Shown here: positions 40,401-51,923 of the stretch, piece after piece | How positions within the stretch are numbered: position 1 is the first letter of the stretch | Layout of the letters: each line of letters begins with the position of its first letter | DNA from: Hormiphora californensis | Lineage: Eukaryota; Ctenophora; Tentaculata; Cydippida; Pleurobrachiidae | DNA length: 64,000 nucleotides | Assembly: GCA_020137815.1 (NCBI GenBank) | Contig: CM035352.1 | Span: 3,886,385 to 3,950,384 of the forward strand | Direction of reading: 5' to 3' | Notes under the pieces: generated by a model | The model's input: the letters and a program-made list of their open reading frames with translations, nothing else | Database searches by the model: none | Told to the model about the DNA's origin: nothing | Translations under genes and position numbers: made by a program

Positions 40401-43400
40401 GGCTAACTGTCACGCTGACGCCTATCAAGGACCCTAAACTAAGGTTCCCATTGTCTACCTCTCGAGTAAGGCAACGGAATTAATTTTATCGGTTAAGCCC
40501 CCGTTTAAACGCTCTCTCTCACGAGGTCAATAGTATCCCTCAGCTGGAAACACACGTCGCCTGATAGTGGTGTGGTGTTTCATACACTCATGAGTTGTAT
40601 ATACCGACTAGACATTCTGTCATGACAATATCCTACCAACTATTATACTACGACTACTAGATGTTGTGATAATTTTGACCTACGTAATCCCGAAGGCTCC
40701 ATCAAGGCTGCACTATCTTTCTCTCTGTCATTATCGGAAACATCTCATCACTTATCTTAACTAATCCACGATGCGTGCTCAGAGAGATGAAAGGATAATG
40801 ATCTATACGTAGGACTTAGGAGGTGTCAAGAAGCGACAGAGAGGAGCATCGGGAGAGTTGGAGAGAGATACAAAATATGGCTGCGGCAGGCTGAACTAAA
40901 ATAAGAGAAAGAAGTGAAAAGAGAGAAAACATGTGTGCCAAGAGATTTGAGCAAGATCCGAAACGAGAAAGAGAGAGAGAGAGATAGACTACAAAGCTTA
41001 ACATATTCATGTTCATCTGACAAATGTTCATCTCTGATTTCTAATCTCTAATTCTCTACAAATAATATCACCATCTCCACTTTTGCTTTCGCTGTTTTAT
41101 TTTTCTGTCTATCATCGGCCTCTCGGATAACGCCCCCTAGATTCCTATTTAGCTTGTCACCGATCTGTCGTACGTATTATATTCTAGTTTCCTACTTCTC
41201 AATCTTCCTCTTTTCTCTCAAACACACACTCTCATTTTCTCTCAATCTTTTCTTTCTCTCTCTCTTTTCCATCTTGCTCTCTCTTTTCATTTGAACTCTG
41301 ATCATGCCTCACAAAATGTTGTTCACGTTGCATGACTTAGTGAAAACATCCAGAAACTAAAAGAGTAAATTCTCATGTGAAGCTTAACTATCTCACACGG
41401 ATTAATATCATATCCAATGATCTTCAATGATGTCCAACAATCTCCAACGATCTTAAATAATCTCATCCAATGATTTGCTAGATCTCAGTAAAACAATATC
41501 TATCGAATATATTACAAAAGGAAACAAAAAAGATATGGTAAATATAGCCAACTATCCAAGTGAAAAGGCACGTATCTAATGAGCGGAGCGATATAGTTCC
41601 TTTGAGGATACCCGCTGAGATATATATTGACATACACACACACGATAAATTGTCTTTGATATAGTAATCGCTAGGTACAATACAACGTGAGCAAGGTCGT
41701 AAGCATGGAATACTATTTTCGTAGACCAAGTGTTAGAAATAAGATACCCTAGCCACAGCTACTGTTTGACCTCGTCGACCACGGATCAGCTATTATGTAA
41801 CATGAACATATTATTCCTATGGATAGATCATTTGAAACATAAAAAGGGTTCGAACTAAACAAAGCTCAGCTTCAAATTCCGAGAAAAGGGTGAGCCCTTT
41901 CTTTGTCGGCGTGGGGCAGCTCTTGAACACCATCAGACCGGAAAATATGTTTGATAATTACAACCCTAGCTCCATAATTAAATCGCTCATGTGCTGTATC
42001 ATAGTTGTACCGTTAACTTTCGATTTACAAGCCTCTTCAGCATGTATGACGTATGTGTGTGTATAATTTAGCGGAAGAAACAAACTGGTGGCAAAAGTTA
42101 AGTTAAATTTTGTTGAAGTTGGCAACCCCCTTCTTGTGCTCTCACCTTGCCTAGCTAGACTTGCCTAGCTAGACTTGCCTAGCTAGACTTGCCTAGCTAG
42201 ACTGTGCTTTTCGCGCCCCACCCTCCTTTACAAATGTAAAGGAGGGTTAGAACATAACAACTCTCACCACATGTTAACACATGTGGTATGCACGTAAAAA
42301 TTGATAAATATCACATGCGCCTGATTTTGGGATAATTTCAAAAAATCCAACTTAAGTATCATGGTGGTGTAAGATCTAAAAAGAGCTGCTGCTGCACCAC
42401 CTGTCACCACTTGTACCTATCCGACAAGTGATCTCGAACATTGCATCTCTAAAATATGTGAGTGTGATCTAGGTAGTAGAGGGGTTCTCCATTTTGCCAA
42501 TTCGTTGCGGATTTGTTGCATAACCGTTGCTGATTCGTTGCATAACCGTTGCGGAAAAGTGGAAATAGAGAACCCCTGACTACTACCGTGAACCACTCCA
42601 TATAAAAAAGTAGACTTTTAAAAACGGGCTATTAAAGCGAAAACCGGTTTATGGCACAGTTTTGTGAGTTGGAAAAACTGAAATAGTAACTGATACTGCT
42701 AATACCTAACTTTACACTAGTACTATCTCATGAAAACATGTGCCTAAATTATGTGTAAAACTAACTGAGAGAACTCTGTCCCTGCATTAAATATTACTGT
42801 AATCCATTCAATCCTCTACGTGACCTCGATATAGATCATGGGTGCTATTATAGTCAGTACGTGTATATTCAAGGTGTATCAAAAATCAACGAGGTGCAGC
42901 CGTACTTTTTGACATTTTACTAACTGCATACGATCCAAAAGCTTGCTCTCTCGCATATATTTGAAAAACAATGTTACAAGTAGAGATTGTTAGAGATCTT
43001 AACGAAGTACTTATTCAACAAAGTAAAGAGCAGAGAGAGAGCTTAATTGGGGGTGAGGTAGAGAGCTTTAAGTAGCTAAAACAGTGTGTAATTGTACACG
43101 TGTTTATTATTGGCATCAAAGTAACAGAAGTAAATTCCTGGGCCTGAGACACTGCTAAGACGTTTTAAGACATTTTCTAGGTCATTGGGAGTTTGGATCC
43201 CTACGCTGGGTAAAGTAGCCGCCTGTGCTACATTTTTCCATCTCAGCCCCTTGCAGGGCTGAAGCAGCCTCAACGAAGATAAAGAAGGGAACTCGGTGTC
43301 CAGATCCTGGCAACGTTGGCTGGATAGGTCCAAAAATGGCCATTTGTGTTGGATCAGTTCCTTCTACCCACCCCTTTAAATTTTATGGAGACCTCATTAT

Positions 43401-43545
43401 GAGGTCAACGTATTAATATCATATCAATATCATATAGGCGCACAGTAGAGGATAATAAGATCTTTATTAACGTTCCTACTCCAAGGATGGGCAGACAGGG
43501 GACAACTAACTAAGGGGAACATGATGAGAGAGGGGATGAGAGAGG

Positions 43546-43621
<76 letters not shown>

Positions 43622-46600
43622 CATATCTAGGTGGAAATATAGCGGTAGTTAAAACCATCCAGTTGAGCTATATAGTCGCCCATTTAATTAAGGAACATGT
43701 CCGATATAGGACTGTCATTATAGAAAAGTTACTACTGCAATTAGCATTACTAGCTCTCAAGTCTCGTGGAGTAATTAAATATAATAAATTATAGAATACA
43801 CTAGTGGTGGCTGAGAAAATTCAGCTTTGTTACTCAATATTCACAATAAATCTACACGCATTGTCAGGCCGATGAGAATAGGTTCAGGCTAATGATCTGA
43901 CTGTACACGAAGCAAAGCAAGTCGATTCGGATAAATGCAGATGTCGCAGTGCTTATATCCGTTTCGATGGCTGATTAACAGTCGGACCCCGATGGCGTTT
44001 CGATGGCTTTTCAGTCATGGTCCTTTCGGTACATATTTTCTGTAGCATATAATTCAGATTGCATAATACATGCGGCATGAGAACAGTGACAAGCCCGGAT
44101 ACTGAGTGATAAAGAGAGTATTATACAGGTGCGGCACTACGATTCGGATGGCGATGACTAGACGTCTACCACACCGGTTTATACCAAAGCTTTATGTTGC
44201 CATATTACATGCGTCATGTTACTTATTCTCTATATCCTCTCTCTCTCTCTCTCTCCCTTTCTCTCTCTTATATCTCTCTATATCACCCTATCGACATACA
44301 ATATAGCAGGGTGCAATCTTACAATGAAGTTAAGATTGGTCCTAACAACTACAGACTCAGAACTTTGCCATGGCGAAATATGTGTCATGGACAAAATTTT
44401 AGGGGGTAATCATATTATCATAACTAATTGATAGGTTCGTGTCATATTTTTATCTTCCTCACTCATTTCTCTCTCGCATACAGCTGGTGTGTAGCACTTT
44501 GAGTTTACCCGCGATATATGATCACTGGTACAATTAGACGCTTGACATGCACTAATTGCACCAAGGTTACCAGCGGAATGACCTAGGTGAAGGAGAGAGA
44601 GGGCAATTTAACCAGTTACAGTTATATAAAACACCTGCACACGATCCATTCACGCTCCGTAGCTCTCGTACGTAACATAATATTTTCAATATTTAATTGC
44701 CTACTGCCCGTGGTACTGGTTATGTTCTTACCCTCATTTATGGAGAGAGAGGGCCTGACGGCCAACGGTATCGGTACATGTCTAGACCAATTAAGATGAT
44801 GAAGAATAAATATTAGGCCAGATTGAGAACACACGTACACGTGCACTTAAGATGTGAGAGAAAAAATGGGGTTTCAGGCATAAATACTTTGACTAAATGA
44901 GAATATCCTAGTTCTTGGAGACTTCTTGGAGCATTAGAGGCGATGTATATCAGTTCGAATCGCAAGTCTGTATTTCGGCTTGATGTGACACATGTAATAA
45001 CGTTACACTAGAGATACAAAATTAATTTGTTGCTGAAATTTTATCTATCACATATCATATTATAAAATATCATAACATAAATATCATCTGTAACATGAAT
45101 TAGTTAACAGGCCAGAAATAGATCTGTAATAAATATCCATTTATTAGATACCACACCTGCCTTATAAATGTAGACAGATGAGGTACTGTTACGATTAATT
45201 GACCTAAATACTGTAAAGCTGCTTTACTAACGACAATATATTTTCACGGAATTAATTTTCGCGGATTCCACCTCGAAAATGAATGGCTTTACAGTACTTC
45301 ATCTTAGGAGATGAATTTCAGTTATGTCTTTACTAGACATGCTGGAATGCATACAATGCATACAAAACCACGAATTAGGAGACACAATGGAATGCTAAGC
45401 CAGATTAAATATGCTTTTGAAGATTCATTCTTCTATATATCCCTCTCTTTATTTCTTCATGCCCCCGTAATACTCCCCGTCTCGAGCAGCTCCTGCTCGT
45501 CAAGTGCACTCGTATTTAAAATTATTGTAATTGTGAATTATTAAAATATTCAGCGCTCTACTGCGGTTAAAGGTCATAACAACTGTGCACCGTGATTTTT
45601 AACACACACACACACATACATGTAAGCTCTTCTACGCGTATATCCCATCCCCTTTGATAATACCTTTTATATTCTCTAGACCCCTTAGTATCATGGATAT
45701 CATAAGGTATCATAAGGTATACAGTTACCAAAATTCACCGGGTACTGTTTTATATACTACTTGAAGATTACAAAAGTTTTCTATTTTTAGGGTGGGACGC
45801 GAAGTAAAAGCAGGGAGTACGGATCTATTTGAAGATCACCTGTTCTCAAAGATAGCCTCCTCTGATCCCGTTGATACGTTGTACGTCTCCCTTCCTGCTG
45901 TAACGGATAACGCAGAGATATCGTTTAACCTGTCGAAAAGGGTACCTTTAAGGGTGATCAGACCGGAGCCAGATCAGCCAATTGGAAAGGTAGGGTGTTT
46001 TTAAAACCACGGGGGGTGTGGATAGCATAACATTGTCATGATATAATATTATACAATCATACTACATCACCTAGCAACTACACCTGCACGTGCAATTATT
46101 AGAGCAACTTAGAAACCTCACTCCCAGTTGCAGTTTTGGGTACTAAGGGAAATTCAATTCTGCACGTGCATTCTTTTACTTTTGTCCTGATTTCTAACTC
46201 TTCAACCCCAAGCGCTATTCGGCAACGGTCATCTGGGTCCGGAAGACTTGCTGCTGTCAGGGAGCAGGCTAGAGAATATGACAGATTACGCCAACGTGTT
46301 CAAGCGAGCCAATCAACGACTACTGATAGCTTTACCCAACGTCGCCCGGCCAAGGGTGATTAGTAATCAGCCTTCCCTATTTATCAAAATTTTTGAAATT
46401 CAAAAATGTGCCCCCTAGAATATGTTGACGACATCATAACTAGAGGGGAATCACCTTAGAATAACATCTTGAATGAATGCAGAGCTGCCGCATCCGGCCT
46501 AAAATTGTGCGAGTGTTTGCGATCCAATGCAAATGTTTGCGATTGATTGCAAATAGTTGCGATAAAATGCGATAAAATGCGATAAAATGCGATTGCGACA

Positions 46601-49600
46601 TAATGCGATTGTTTGCTACCACTTGCTAATAAATGCGATAGAATGCGAACGAATTCAATGTTTTGCTACTAAATGCGATCTCATGCGATCTCATGCGATC
46701 TTATGCGAATGAATGCTAATTCATTACGGATACTCTCCGCCAAATTCGCAAAAAATCGCATAAAATCGCAAAAAATCGCATGATATAGCAAAGTATAGCA
46801 AGTCATCGCGAATCATTGCAAATATTCGCAAACGTTCGCATAATTTCCGGCCGCTTGCGGCAGCGCTACTCAAACTCTTCGAAAATTTTCGAGTCGTCAG
46901 ATTGCAGTAAAAGGTGTCCTCTAGACATTCTAGGGGACACATTTTTGAGATTTTGTTTCAAAACAGCTCCGAATGGACAAATAGGGAAGGCTAGTAATCA
47001 CCGATTACTCCAGTCAAATATAGAAATCTCCGAATTGGCTACATAGCGGCCAAGTTTTCACGTGATGAGTTTCTGGAACAGCACTGCACCTCCCTGACAT
47101 TAATATCTTAAATTCGCACCTTGACATTGCCAGGAAGCCCAAAGCGTACAACAACATGGGTAGGGAAAAAGTGAGAGATAGGCTAGGAACGGATGGTGCA
47201 GGTGATGTCAGCGTTCCCTAATCAAGCTACCATTTCCCCAAAATTCGCCCGTAGGGCGAACGGGCCTACTAGTATAATATATGCGTATTGTGTGCTTTAG
47301 GTTTGCGTACCTTATAAAAGATTACAAAAGGTCAATCTCACAGCTATATAAAAACATCTTTGTAACTCAGACAAAGGATTATACTGCACCCGTTTTTAAA
47401 AGCACAATTGTGCTTCGCCTCTTCGCGAACTTTTCAAAGTGAGCATTGGGCACAGTGTCAGAGCTAAATGCTTTAAATCGAATAGTTGAATGGAATGGAA
47501 TCGTATTTTATAGGGTTGCCCCGTGTCCGTAAAGTACTTTTTTCAAATTAGAGGACTTCATGACGTTAACCCTTTGGGGACGTTGGTGACGCAGTCACCC
47601 TTACAACTCGAGTGCGTGTAGCGCACCAAAACGAAGCCCGCAAGCGGGCTGAGAGAGGTGACGGCGCCACCAAAAAAGTGGTCTAGAAAGACGCTAAATG
47701 GGTTCAAAGTACTGGGTCACCTGTGACCCAATACAATCGTCTCCAAAGGGTTAAAGTTCGAATTTTCAGAATGTGAACCGGGGATGAGGGAAATGAAGTT
47801 TTGAATTGAAATTGGTAGCGTGCGACGTGAAATGCTCTGTTTTGTGCACATGCGGTTCACATTCTTAAAAGAGTTTTTTTCAGATTGAAGACAGAGTGGC
47901 AGGGATACTCACCTATCAGATAAATGATGCTTCCCTCCAAAACATGCTGGTCAGTAGTGAGCTTGCCAGAGCACTCAACCAACCGGAAAAGGCAATATAC
48001 GCAGTTGATGAGTTTGGATTCCTTGTTTTCGTTCTCTCGCAGGTTTGTGTAACATATTAGAAATATTAGGGGTTGTTGGTAAATAAAACTGGTAATAACA
48101 GCTGAAACATCGAAGTCAGAAAATGTTACACCGATCCCCTACCCCCACTTGCCTAGCTAGACCCCCTAGCTAGACCCCCGAACCAAACCAATAACCGAAT
48201 CGAAAATCGGAAACTGAATCGAACCGAACCGAACTTATTTTAAAAAGCAAACCGGAAAAAAAACTTCCAAATCCAAAACCGAACTGAACCGGGAAAAAAT
48301 GACTTCTATTACAGAACCGAATTTTTTACCTCAAAAAAACCGAACAGAACCGAAAAAAAATTTTACCTCCATACACCGCGAACTGAAAAATGCTTTTACC
48401 GAACTTGAAAATCAAAAATCGTAGATCGTCCGTTTTCTATTTCTTTTCCTTTCACTTTTTCCCTACAGCAGAATCGAACTCAACTACGACTATGGACGGG
48501 GGCAGAGTTCTACAGAGACAAACCCATGCCACCACTCCTCCAACCCAATACCGATCAGTCGGACAGTTCGATATTCTTTGGAGATGTCCAACCCGTGGTA
48601 ATGGACTCCCTTATCGGCACTTTTTACAAGTAAATAGATAAAGGAGCGGAAGTTATTATGTGTATCGATCGGGAAGCGGTTGAGAATTACGTATCGTCGA
48701 TTTTAAGGGACTTACAAAAAGTATCAGGGTATGTATCAAAAAATATTCGAATCGAGTCGATCTTTGGGCCATCAAAAAAATCGATTCGATTTGATCTTCG
48801 AGCGATCAAAAAACTTTTGATTCGATCTTTGGGCGATCAAAAAATATCGATTCGATCTCGATCTCGATCTCTGAGCTCAAACTACTACTCGATTAGAATC
48901 GAATCGATTCGATCTTTTGATTCGACTCGATATTATCGCCGGTTCCTAGGCACCGTGCACGCATGCTCCGCGAACATACCCGTACTTTTTGTAATTTGCT
49001 CTGTTGTACAAGATGGATATAGATCTATACTGCGACCTCATTAGGCCTAGAGATCACGATCTAGGCCTATAATCTACTTATTCACCCGATGAGTCGGACG
49101 GATATCATACATGATACAACCTGTGTGATTTTCTTCAACTTCACCCAATTACTAGATTAGTAGATGTACCGATACGGTGGAGGTATGATTACGTGATTCT
49201 TCACCTTTATCACCCCGAATAGTCGCCGCGTATTCATTCACGATTCGAAAGAAATCACACGACAATGGATAATTGGAAAATTCCAAAATCTGAAATTTTC
49301 AGGGAAATTGGGCAAACATATTTCGGGGTGTCCTCCACGAAACTAAATTCAGTTTAGTGTTGAAATTTAGAAGTCAAGTTAGTGAGTGACTATTATTTCG
49401 CTAAACTTTAGAAAACCGTCCACGAACAACATGTTTCGGGGCTTGGTCCGACCCACGTGATACTGAGGTGTTATACATGTGATAGAATGCGACACCCAAT
49501 AGGCACTCTCTCTTTTCCATCACGTGATGATATCAGCGTGACATACAATAATGTGGAACGTAATGTGTGAATTGAGATAGAGATCCACTGGCCAATCAGG

Positions 49601-51923
49601 ACACTTGATTCTCAATGTGCGATAATTAATAGCCAGTGCCACACCTGAGAGGGGGATAACGAGAGGGGCATAATGAAAGGGGGAACCGGGAATGAGAGAT
49701 TGGGAGATAGGAGGGAAAGAGATGGAGAATGAGATATGGGAATGAGTTTGGGAAAGAGGGGAGAATGAGAGGGGGAATTAGAGGGGGAATGAGAGGGGGA
49801 TAATGAGCGGGGGAGTGAGAGATTGGGATATAGTGGGAATGAGAGGGGAATGAGAGGGGGAATGAGAGATGGGAATGAGAGATGGGAATGAGTTTGGGAG
49901 AGAAGAGGGAATGAGAGGGGAGAATGAGAGGGGGACTGAGATTGGGAGAGAGGGAACGAGAGGGGAATGAGAGGGAAGGAGAGAGAGACTATAAGAGAGA
50001 TATGTACTTACTTTTGATACTTTTGCTATAATTTTGCTAGTTAAACATAATACAGGCAATTCTATCCGGTATAATATTTCATTTTGGCCCCCTAGTACAT
50101 ATCTTGAGAAGTACTGTCTAATTATACTCTTTCATATATCCTCTCATATTTCTGGGATATGCACACAAGGAATTCTCCCTCTTATCTCGTTCCTTTAAAA
50201 TGATTTTTTCAATTTTAAACAATTTCAATATCTCAAGTTCATCATGTAAGCATGTATGTCAAAGACAGCCTTGGCCATTTTGGGTAATTTTGGGGTCGTT
50301 TTGGGAACGCATTTCCACAATAGTAAAATTTAGTTTCAATTTAGACAGCCTTTGGGTTGGCTAAATTCTCAGCCTGTTTAGTCGAAATTTTAGTGCTAGG
50401 TTAGTGGGGCTTATATGGGTTCAGTGTGAAATGGGGCGTGAAATCACGTGACTTGTACCACGTGGAGGGGGTTTTAGTATGGAACTAATCCCTCTCTAAA
50501 ACCCTACTCAAAGCACAAAAAACCAACACTAATTCTGTGGTTCGTGGACGAAATCGATAGAGCTCTCCAATTTTCACACTCAAAAGGCCTAATTAGTCGA
50601 GATCTAAAAGTTTAGTACTGTTCGTGGAGGACACCCTGGGGAAGTTTTCGGTAAATCGGGGTTCCGGTAAATCCGGACCCGATAAATCGGGGTCCTACTT
50701 TACATATATATTTGCCAGGCGAGAGGTGATAGATAAGTGTTACGATCAATGTCGTAAGGGTGATCCCGGTGCTGGGGATCCCGCATTGTTCGATGTGAAA
50801 ATGGGTGCAGCTCCACAACTCTCCTCCATCCTCCTCACAGTGTTTTTAATCTTCCAAAAGGTATAATATGCATCATAATTGGAGGTGAAAACCCAAGTTC
50901 AATAATTCTTGATCTTATTTCTGCGAATAGAATATTGTCATATTTTATGACAATATATTGTGTAATGAGACATGTATCTCAAGAATTTTAATATTTCCAA
51001 ATCTTCTAGGTTCTATTGAGGGCGGTATTTCTGACGGGGTTATTTGGAGATCCAACCCATGGTTACATGCCGGCAGGGCGACACTTTGCTAAGCCTCTCA
51101 TTGAGTCCTGCTGCAAAGCCCACTACACATATAGGAGAGATTTTTCCGTGACATCATCGAAATCTTTCAAATTTTCCTACGAGACACCGGGATCAAGGTA
51201 TTTGTTATGCAGGTTCCGTTTATATGTTTTGCCATTTCCATGAAGATTGAAGGAGAAAACGCCAGATCAGTTCATAATTTGGGTTAAACCAGGCAGAAAC
51301 TTCATCCCGAGCATTCTGGTAAATCAAGGGGTCCGACTGTAGTATAGTTTTTACTTTTTGGCATTGTCATTTGTCACCCCTTCAAAGCAAGGCCCATTCT
51401 TAAAAAACCCTTATTCAGGAACTGCACTGTACAAAGTGTAATAGCTGCCCCTGTCCTTGGAACGAACCTTATTTTGGTGCTTGAACGAGATAAGCAGGAC
51501 ACAGCCGTTTCAGCAGAGTTGAACATATGTCCCGGAAATCACACTCTCACTCCTCTTAGAATGCAAGGTAGGTGCACATGCGTTTCTTTATTGTGAGTGT
51601 CAAGAGTTTTTCGAGACCTATACACAGAGAAATCTCTCGGAAATGTTTCATAGTGGGGTACCCCTTTTTTATTACATGTAATAAATGATTCTTTGTAAAG
51701 AATAAAGAGCGCATTAAGAAGCAACTATATATCCCTCACAGAGAGACTGTTAAAAAGCAACCTCACGGTATGCAAGTTCGACTACACGAAAAGATCCCCA
51801 ACTCGTACGGGGAAAGGGAAGTGCAGCCAGAGAGTACAGCATCAGTGTAGCGCTGCATGGGGACCTTCTGTGGCAGCTTCCATCATTATCATTGCCATGG
51901 CAACAACATGGGGAATGCTATAG
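30177..51923 (+). CDS. Voltage-gated calcium channel alpha2-delta subunit
   Basis: About 23 exons (1150-1180 residues): 30177-30341, 30514-30662, 30908-31024, 31138-31304, 31450-31552, 31812-31902, 32025-32139, 32244-32531, 32612-32770, 34353-34495, about 34690-34823, 35856-36002, 36175-36360, 36488-36673, 36856-36941, 45791-45989, about 46213-46356, 47884-48042, 48469-48629, 50719-50860, 51010-51197, 51419-51567, 51742-51923. The order is signal peptide ([15 protein letters not shown]), VWA_N ([13 protein letters not shown]), VWA domain ([22 protein letters not shown]), Cache-type segments ([30 protein letters not shown]), delta region ([24 protein letters not shown]) and a C-terminal hydrophobic anchor ([17 protein letters not shown]). 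The family traffics and tunes Cav channels at the cell surface. The metal site is DxSGT rather than DxSGS. Borders of exons 9-11 and the phase at exon 17 are uncertain. Introns 9 and 15 host other genes. Confidence 0.88.
33198..33205 (+). promoter_or_regulatory. TATA box of the nested peptide gene
   Basis: TATATAGA in a GC-richer context, 84 bases before the ATG at 33282. A start of transcription near CACTACC at 33231-33237 would fit the usual 25-35 base spacing. It lies inside an alpha2-delta intron and indicates an independent promoter. Confidence 0.6.
33282..33893 (+). CDS. Secreted multi-copy peptide precursor nested in an alpha2-delta intron
   Basis: A single exon of 203 codons. Residues 1-16 form a signal peptide ([16 protein letters not shown]). 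The rest is eight repeats, each an acidic spacer followed by a core such as [41 protein letters not shown] or [11 protein letters not shown]. Lys-Arg is the classic prohormone-convertase site, so processing would release acidic peptides of about 13-22 residues ending FYA (one FYE) and a C-terminal [20 protein letters not shown]-type tail. There is no Gly before the basic pair, so no C-terminal amidation is expected. An upstream in-frame ATG at 33120 is rejected because it precedes the TATA box and would bury the signal peptide. The gene has its own TATA box and AATAAA and lies on the same strand as its host. Family not recognised. A neuropeptide, hormone or defence peptide role is possible. 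Confidence 0.88.
   Translation: MLILFLLPATILAASMDHAARYNNLLMNEEGEAIFYAKRDVEGEVIEDQLGEALFYAKRSTTDDIIESESGQALFYAKRSEGSEEEGALFYEKRSADQETILNEEGDAIFYAKRSANDVISNEAGDAIFYAKRAAEIIESEEGEAIFYAKREADDTILNEEGDAIFYAKRSADMPHLTAEEVEAERIKAMELYHKVGEFLGFN
33978..33983 (+). terminator. Poly(A) signal of the nested peptide gene
   Basis: AATAAA 85 bases after the stop codon, in an AT-rich stretch with a GT-containing tail. It closes a transcription unit of about 0.8 kb. If used within the host transcript it could also cause premature polyadenylation of alpha2-delta. Confidence 0.6.
34824..35855. other. Alpha2-delta intron 11, AT-rich with a small tandem repeat
   Basis: Mostly AT-rich. At about 35430-35505 the unit GTCAAAAATGAACATTTTT occurs three times in tandem. 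No other exon or known element is recognised. Confidence 0.5.
37312..37412. repeat. (GA)n microsatellite
   Basis: About 100 bases of GA repeat, 200 bases downstream of the GPCR stop codon; source of the flanking Ser-Leu and Arg-Glu ORFs. Confidence 0.95.
37615..38619 (-). CDS. Rhodopsin-class (class A) GPCR, intronless and nested antisense
   Basis: A complete 334-residue frame with seven hydrophobic segments. TM1 has FSNL with the conserved Asn. TM2 has [16 protein letters not shown] with the conserved Asp. TM3 starts at a Cys (FICTVVGM) and ends [13 protein letters not shown], so the usual DRY is SRT with the Arg kept. The second extracellular loop carries the partner Cys (EIYCWDEG). TM5 is [20 protein letters not shown]6 has LFNIPLV with CWxP reduced to FNIP, and TM7 has NPIIYF (NPxxY). 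An N-glycosylation site lies at the N-terminus (MGNDSD). It sits on the opposite strand inside alpha2-delta intron 15. Ligand unknown. The missing Trp in TM6 and the altered DRY suggest a lineage-specific receptor. A peptide receptor is possible but not shown. Confidence 0.88.
   Translation of the reverse strand: MGNDSDIPLEEQFSVTADYVLLSIYVIVFTVGTFSNLTAFTYFYSKKKDVPTYLYLFISLNDMIICFMTFPVIPSLGNSRKPTLYDFPFICTVVGMFAKGQASFSVFLVAILSISRTLILIKPFVQIPKRSILIIVAVFLIYLILNQTIPLVLGKTTFIYTGSEIYCWDEGINAIWNQLDTVLDIIVQALPILPITISCIISCVWVRTTTPSVDQDCQDKKYSASCTIIIMTLVYILFNIPLVANYVLWTIIEMDKDLVYPAHFYDTPFMYNYSWNISDILLISMNSLVNPIIYFSRISSYRYWVMDKGNKFVSRYYDFSFYLKSRNLLPRVFS
42146..42201. repeat. Four-copy tandem repeat of CTTGCCTAGCTAGA
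   Basis: Four nearly exact units in a row. A degenerate version (CTTGCCTAGCTAGACCCCCT) occurs near 48149. Directly downstream, CCCTCCTTTACAAATGTAAA with its inverse AAGGAGGG forms a hairpin. Confidence 0.8.
43540..43613. repeat. (GA)n microsatellite
   Basis: About 70 bases of GA repeat inside alpha2-delta intron 15. Confidence 0.93.
46370..46991. mobile_element. 622-bp inverted-repeat element with a 9-bp target duplication
   Basis: TAGTAATCA flanks it on both sides (46361-46369, 46992-47000). The ends are GCCTTCCCTATTTATC and the inverse of GCCTTCCCTATTTGTC, and the next block (TGTGCCCCCTAGAAT/ATTCTAGGGGACACA) is also inverted. The interior is made of GCGATAAAAT-type and inverse (TCGCATAAAA) short repeats. 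Nine-base duplications fit Mutator-like elements; hAT (8 bp) is the alternative. It lies only a few bases after the end of alpha2-delta exon 17. Confidence 0.75.
47566..47754. mobile_element. 189-bp piggyBac-like MITE (TTAA ends)
   Basis: Starts TTAACCCTTTGGGGACG and ends CGTCTCCAAAGGGTTAA. TTAA plus CCCTTTG is a common terminus in piggyBac-type elements. The interior has GGTGACGCAGTCACC and GGGTCACCTGTGACCC palindromes. It lies in alpha2-delta intron 17. Confidence 0.75.
48172..48370. repeat. Degenerate CCGAA-type repeat
   Basis: Imperfect ACCGAACCGAA and CGAAAACCGAA units inside alpha2-delta intron 18, related to the purer arrays at 53.05 and 54.3 kb. Confidence 0.65.
49326..50636. mobile_element. 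1.3-kb inverted-end element in alpha2-delta intron 19
   Basis: The left end GGGTGTCCTCCACGAA is the inverse of the right end TTCGTGGAGGACACCC. Sub-terminal GTCCACGAAC (49430) and GTTCGTGGAC-like sequence (50540) are also inverted. The interior holds a GGGAATGAGA-type minisatellite (about 49650-49995). No coding capacity or clear target duplication; probably a non-autonomous DNA transposon. Confidence 0.6.

Larger units (their letters stand above)
36942..45790. other. Alpha2-delta intron 15 (8.85 kb) hosting a GPCR gene
   Basis: The largest intron of the host gene. It holds (GA)n arrays at 37312-37412 and 43540-43613, the minus-strand GPCR at 37615-38619, a short hairpin at 39226-39270 (TTTTTCTCTGCGTTGTTCT with inverse), a 14-bp tandem repeat at 42146-42201 and much AT-rich sequence. 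A minus-strand frame at 43076-43333 (85 codons) has balanced composition but no motif or splice evidence. Confidence 0.7.

Noticed and set aside
42146-42201. CRISPR-like array
   Set aside because: Only four contiguous 14-bp units with no spacers, in a eukaryotic intron; a simple tandem repeat.
43076-43333. 85-codon minus-strand ORF in alpha2-delta intron 15
   Set aside because: Balanced composition but no motif, no splice support and no start context; too weak to call.
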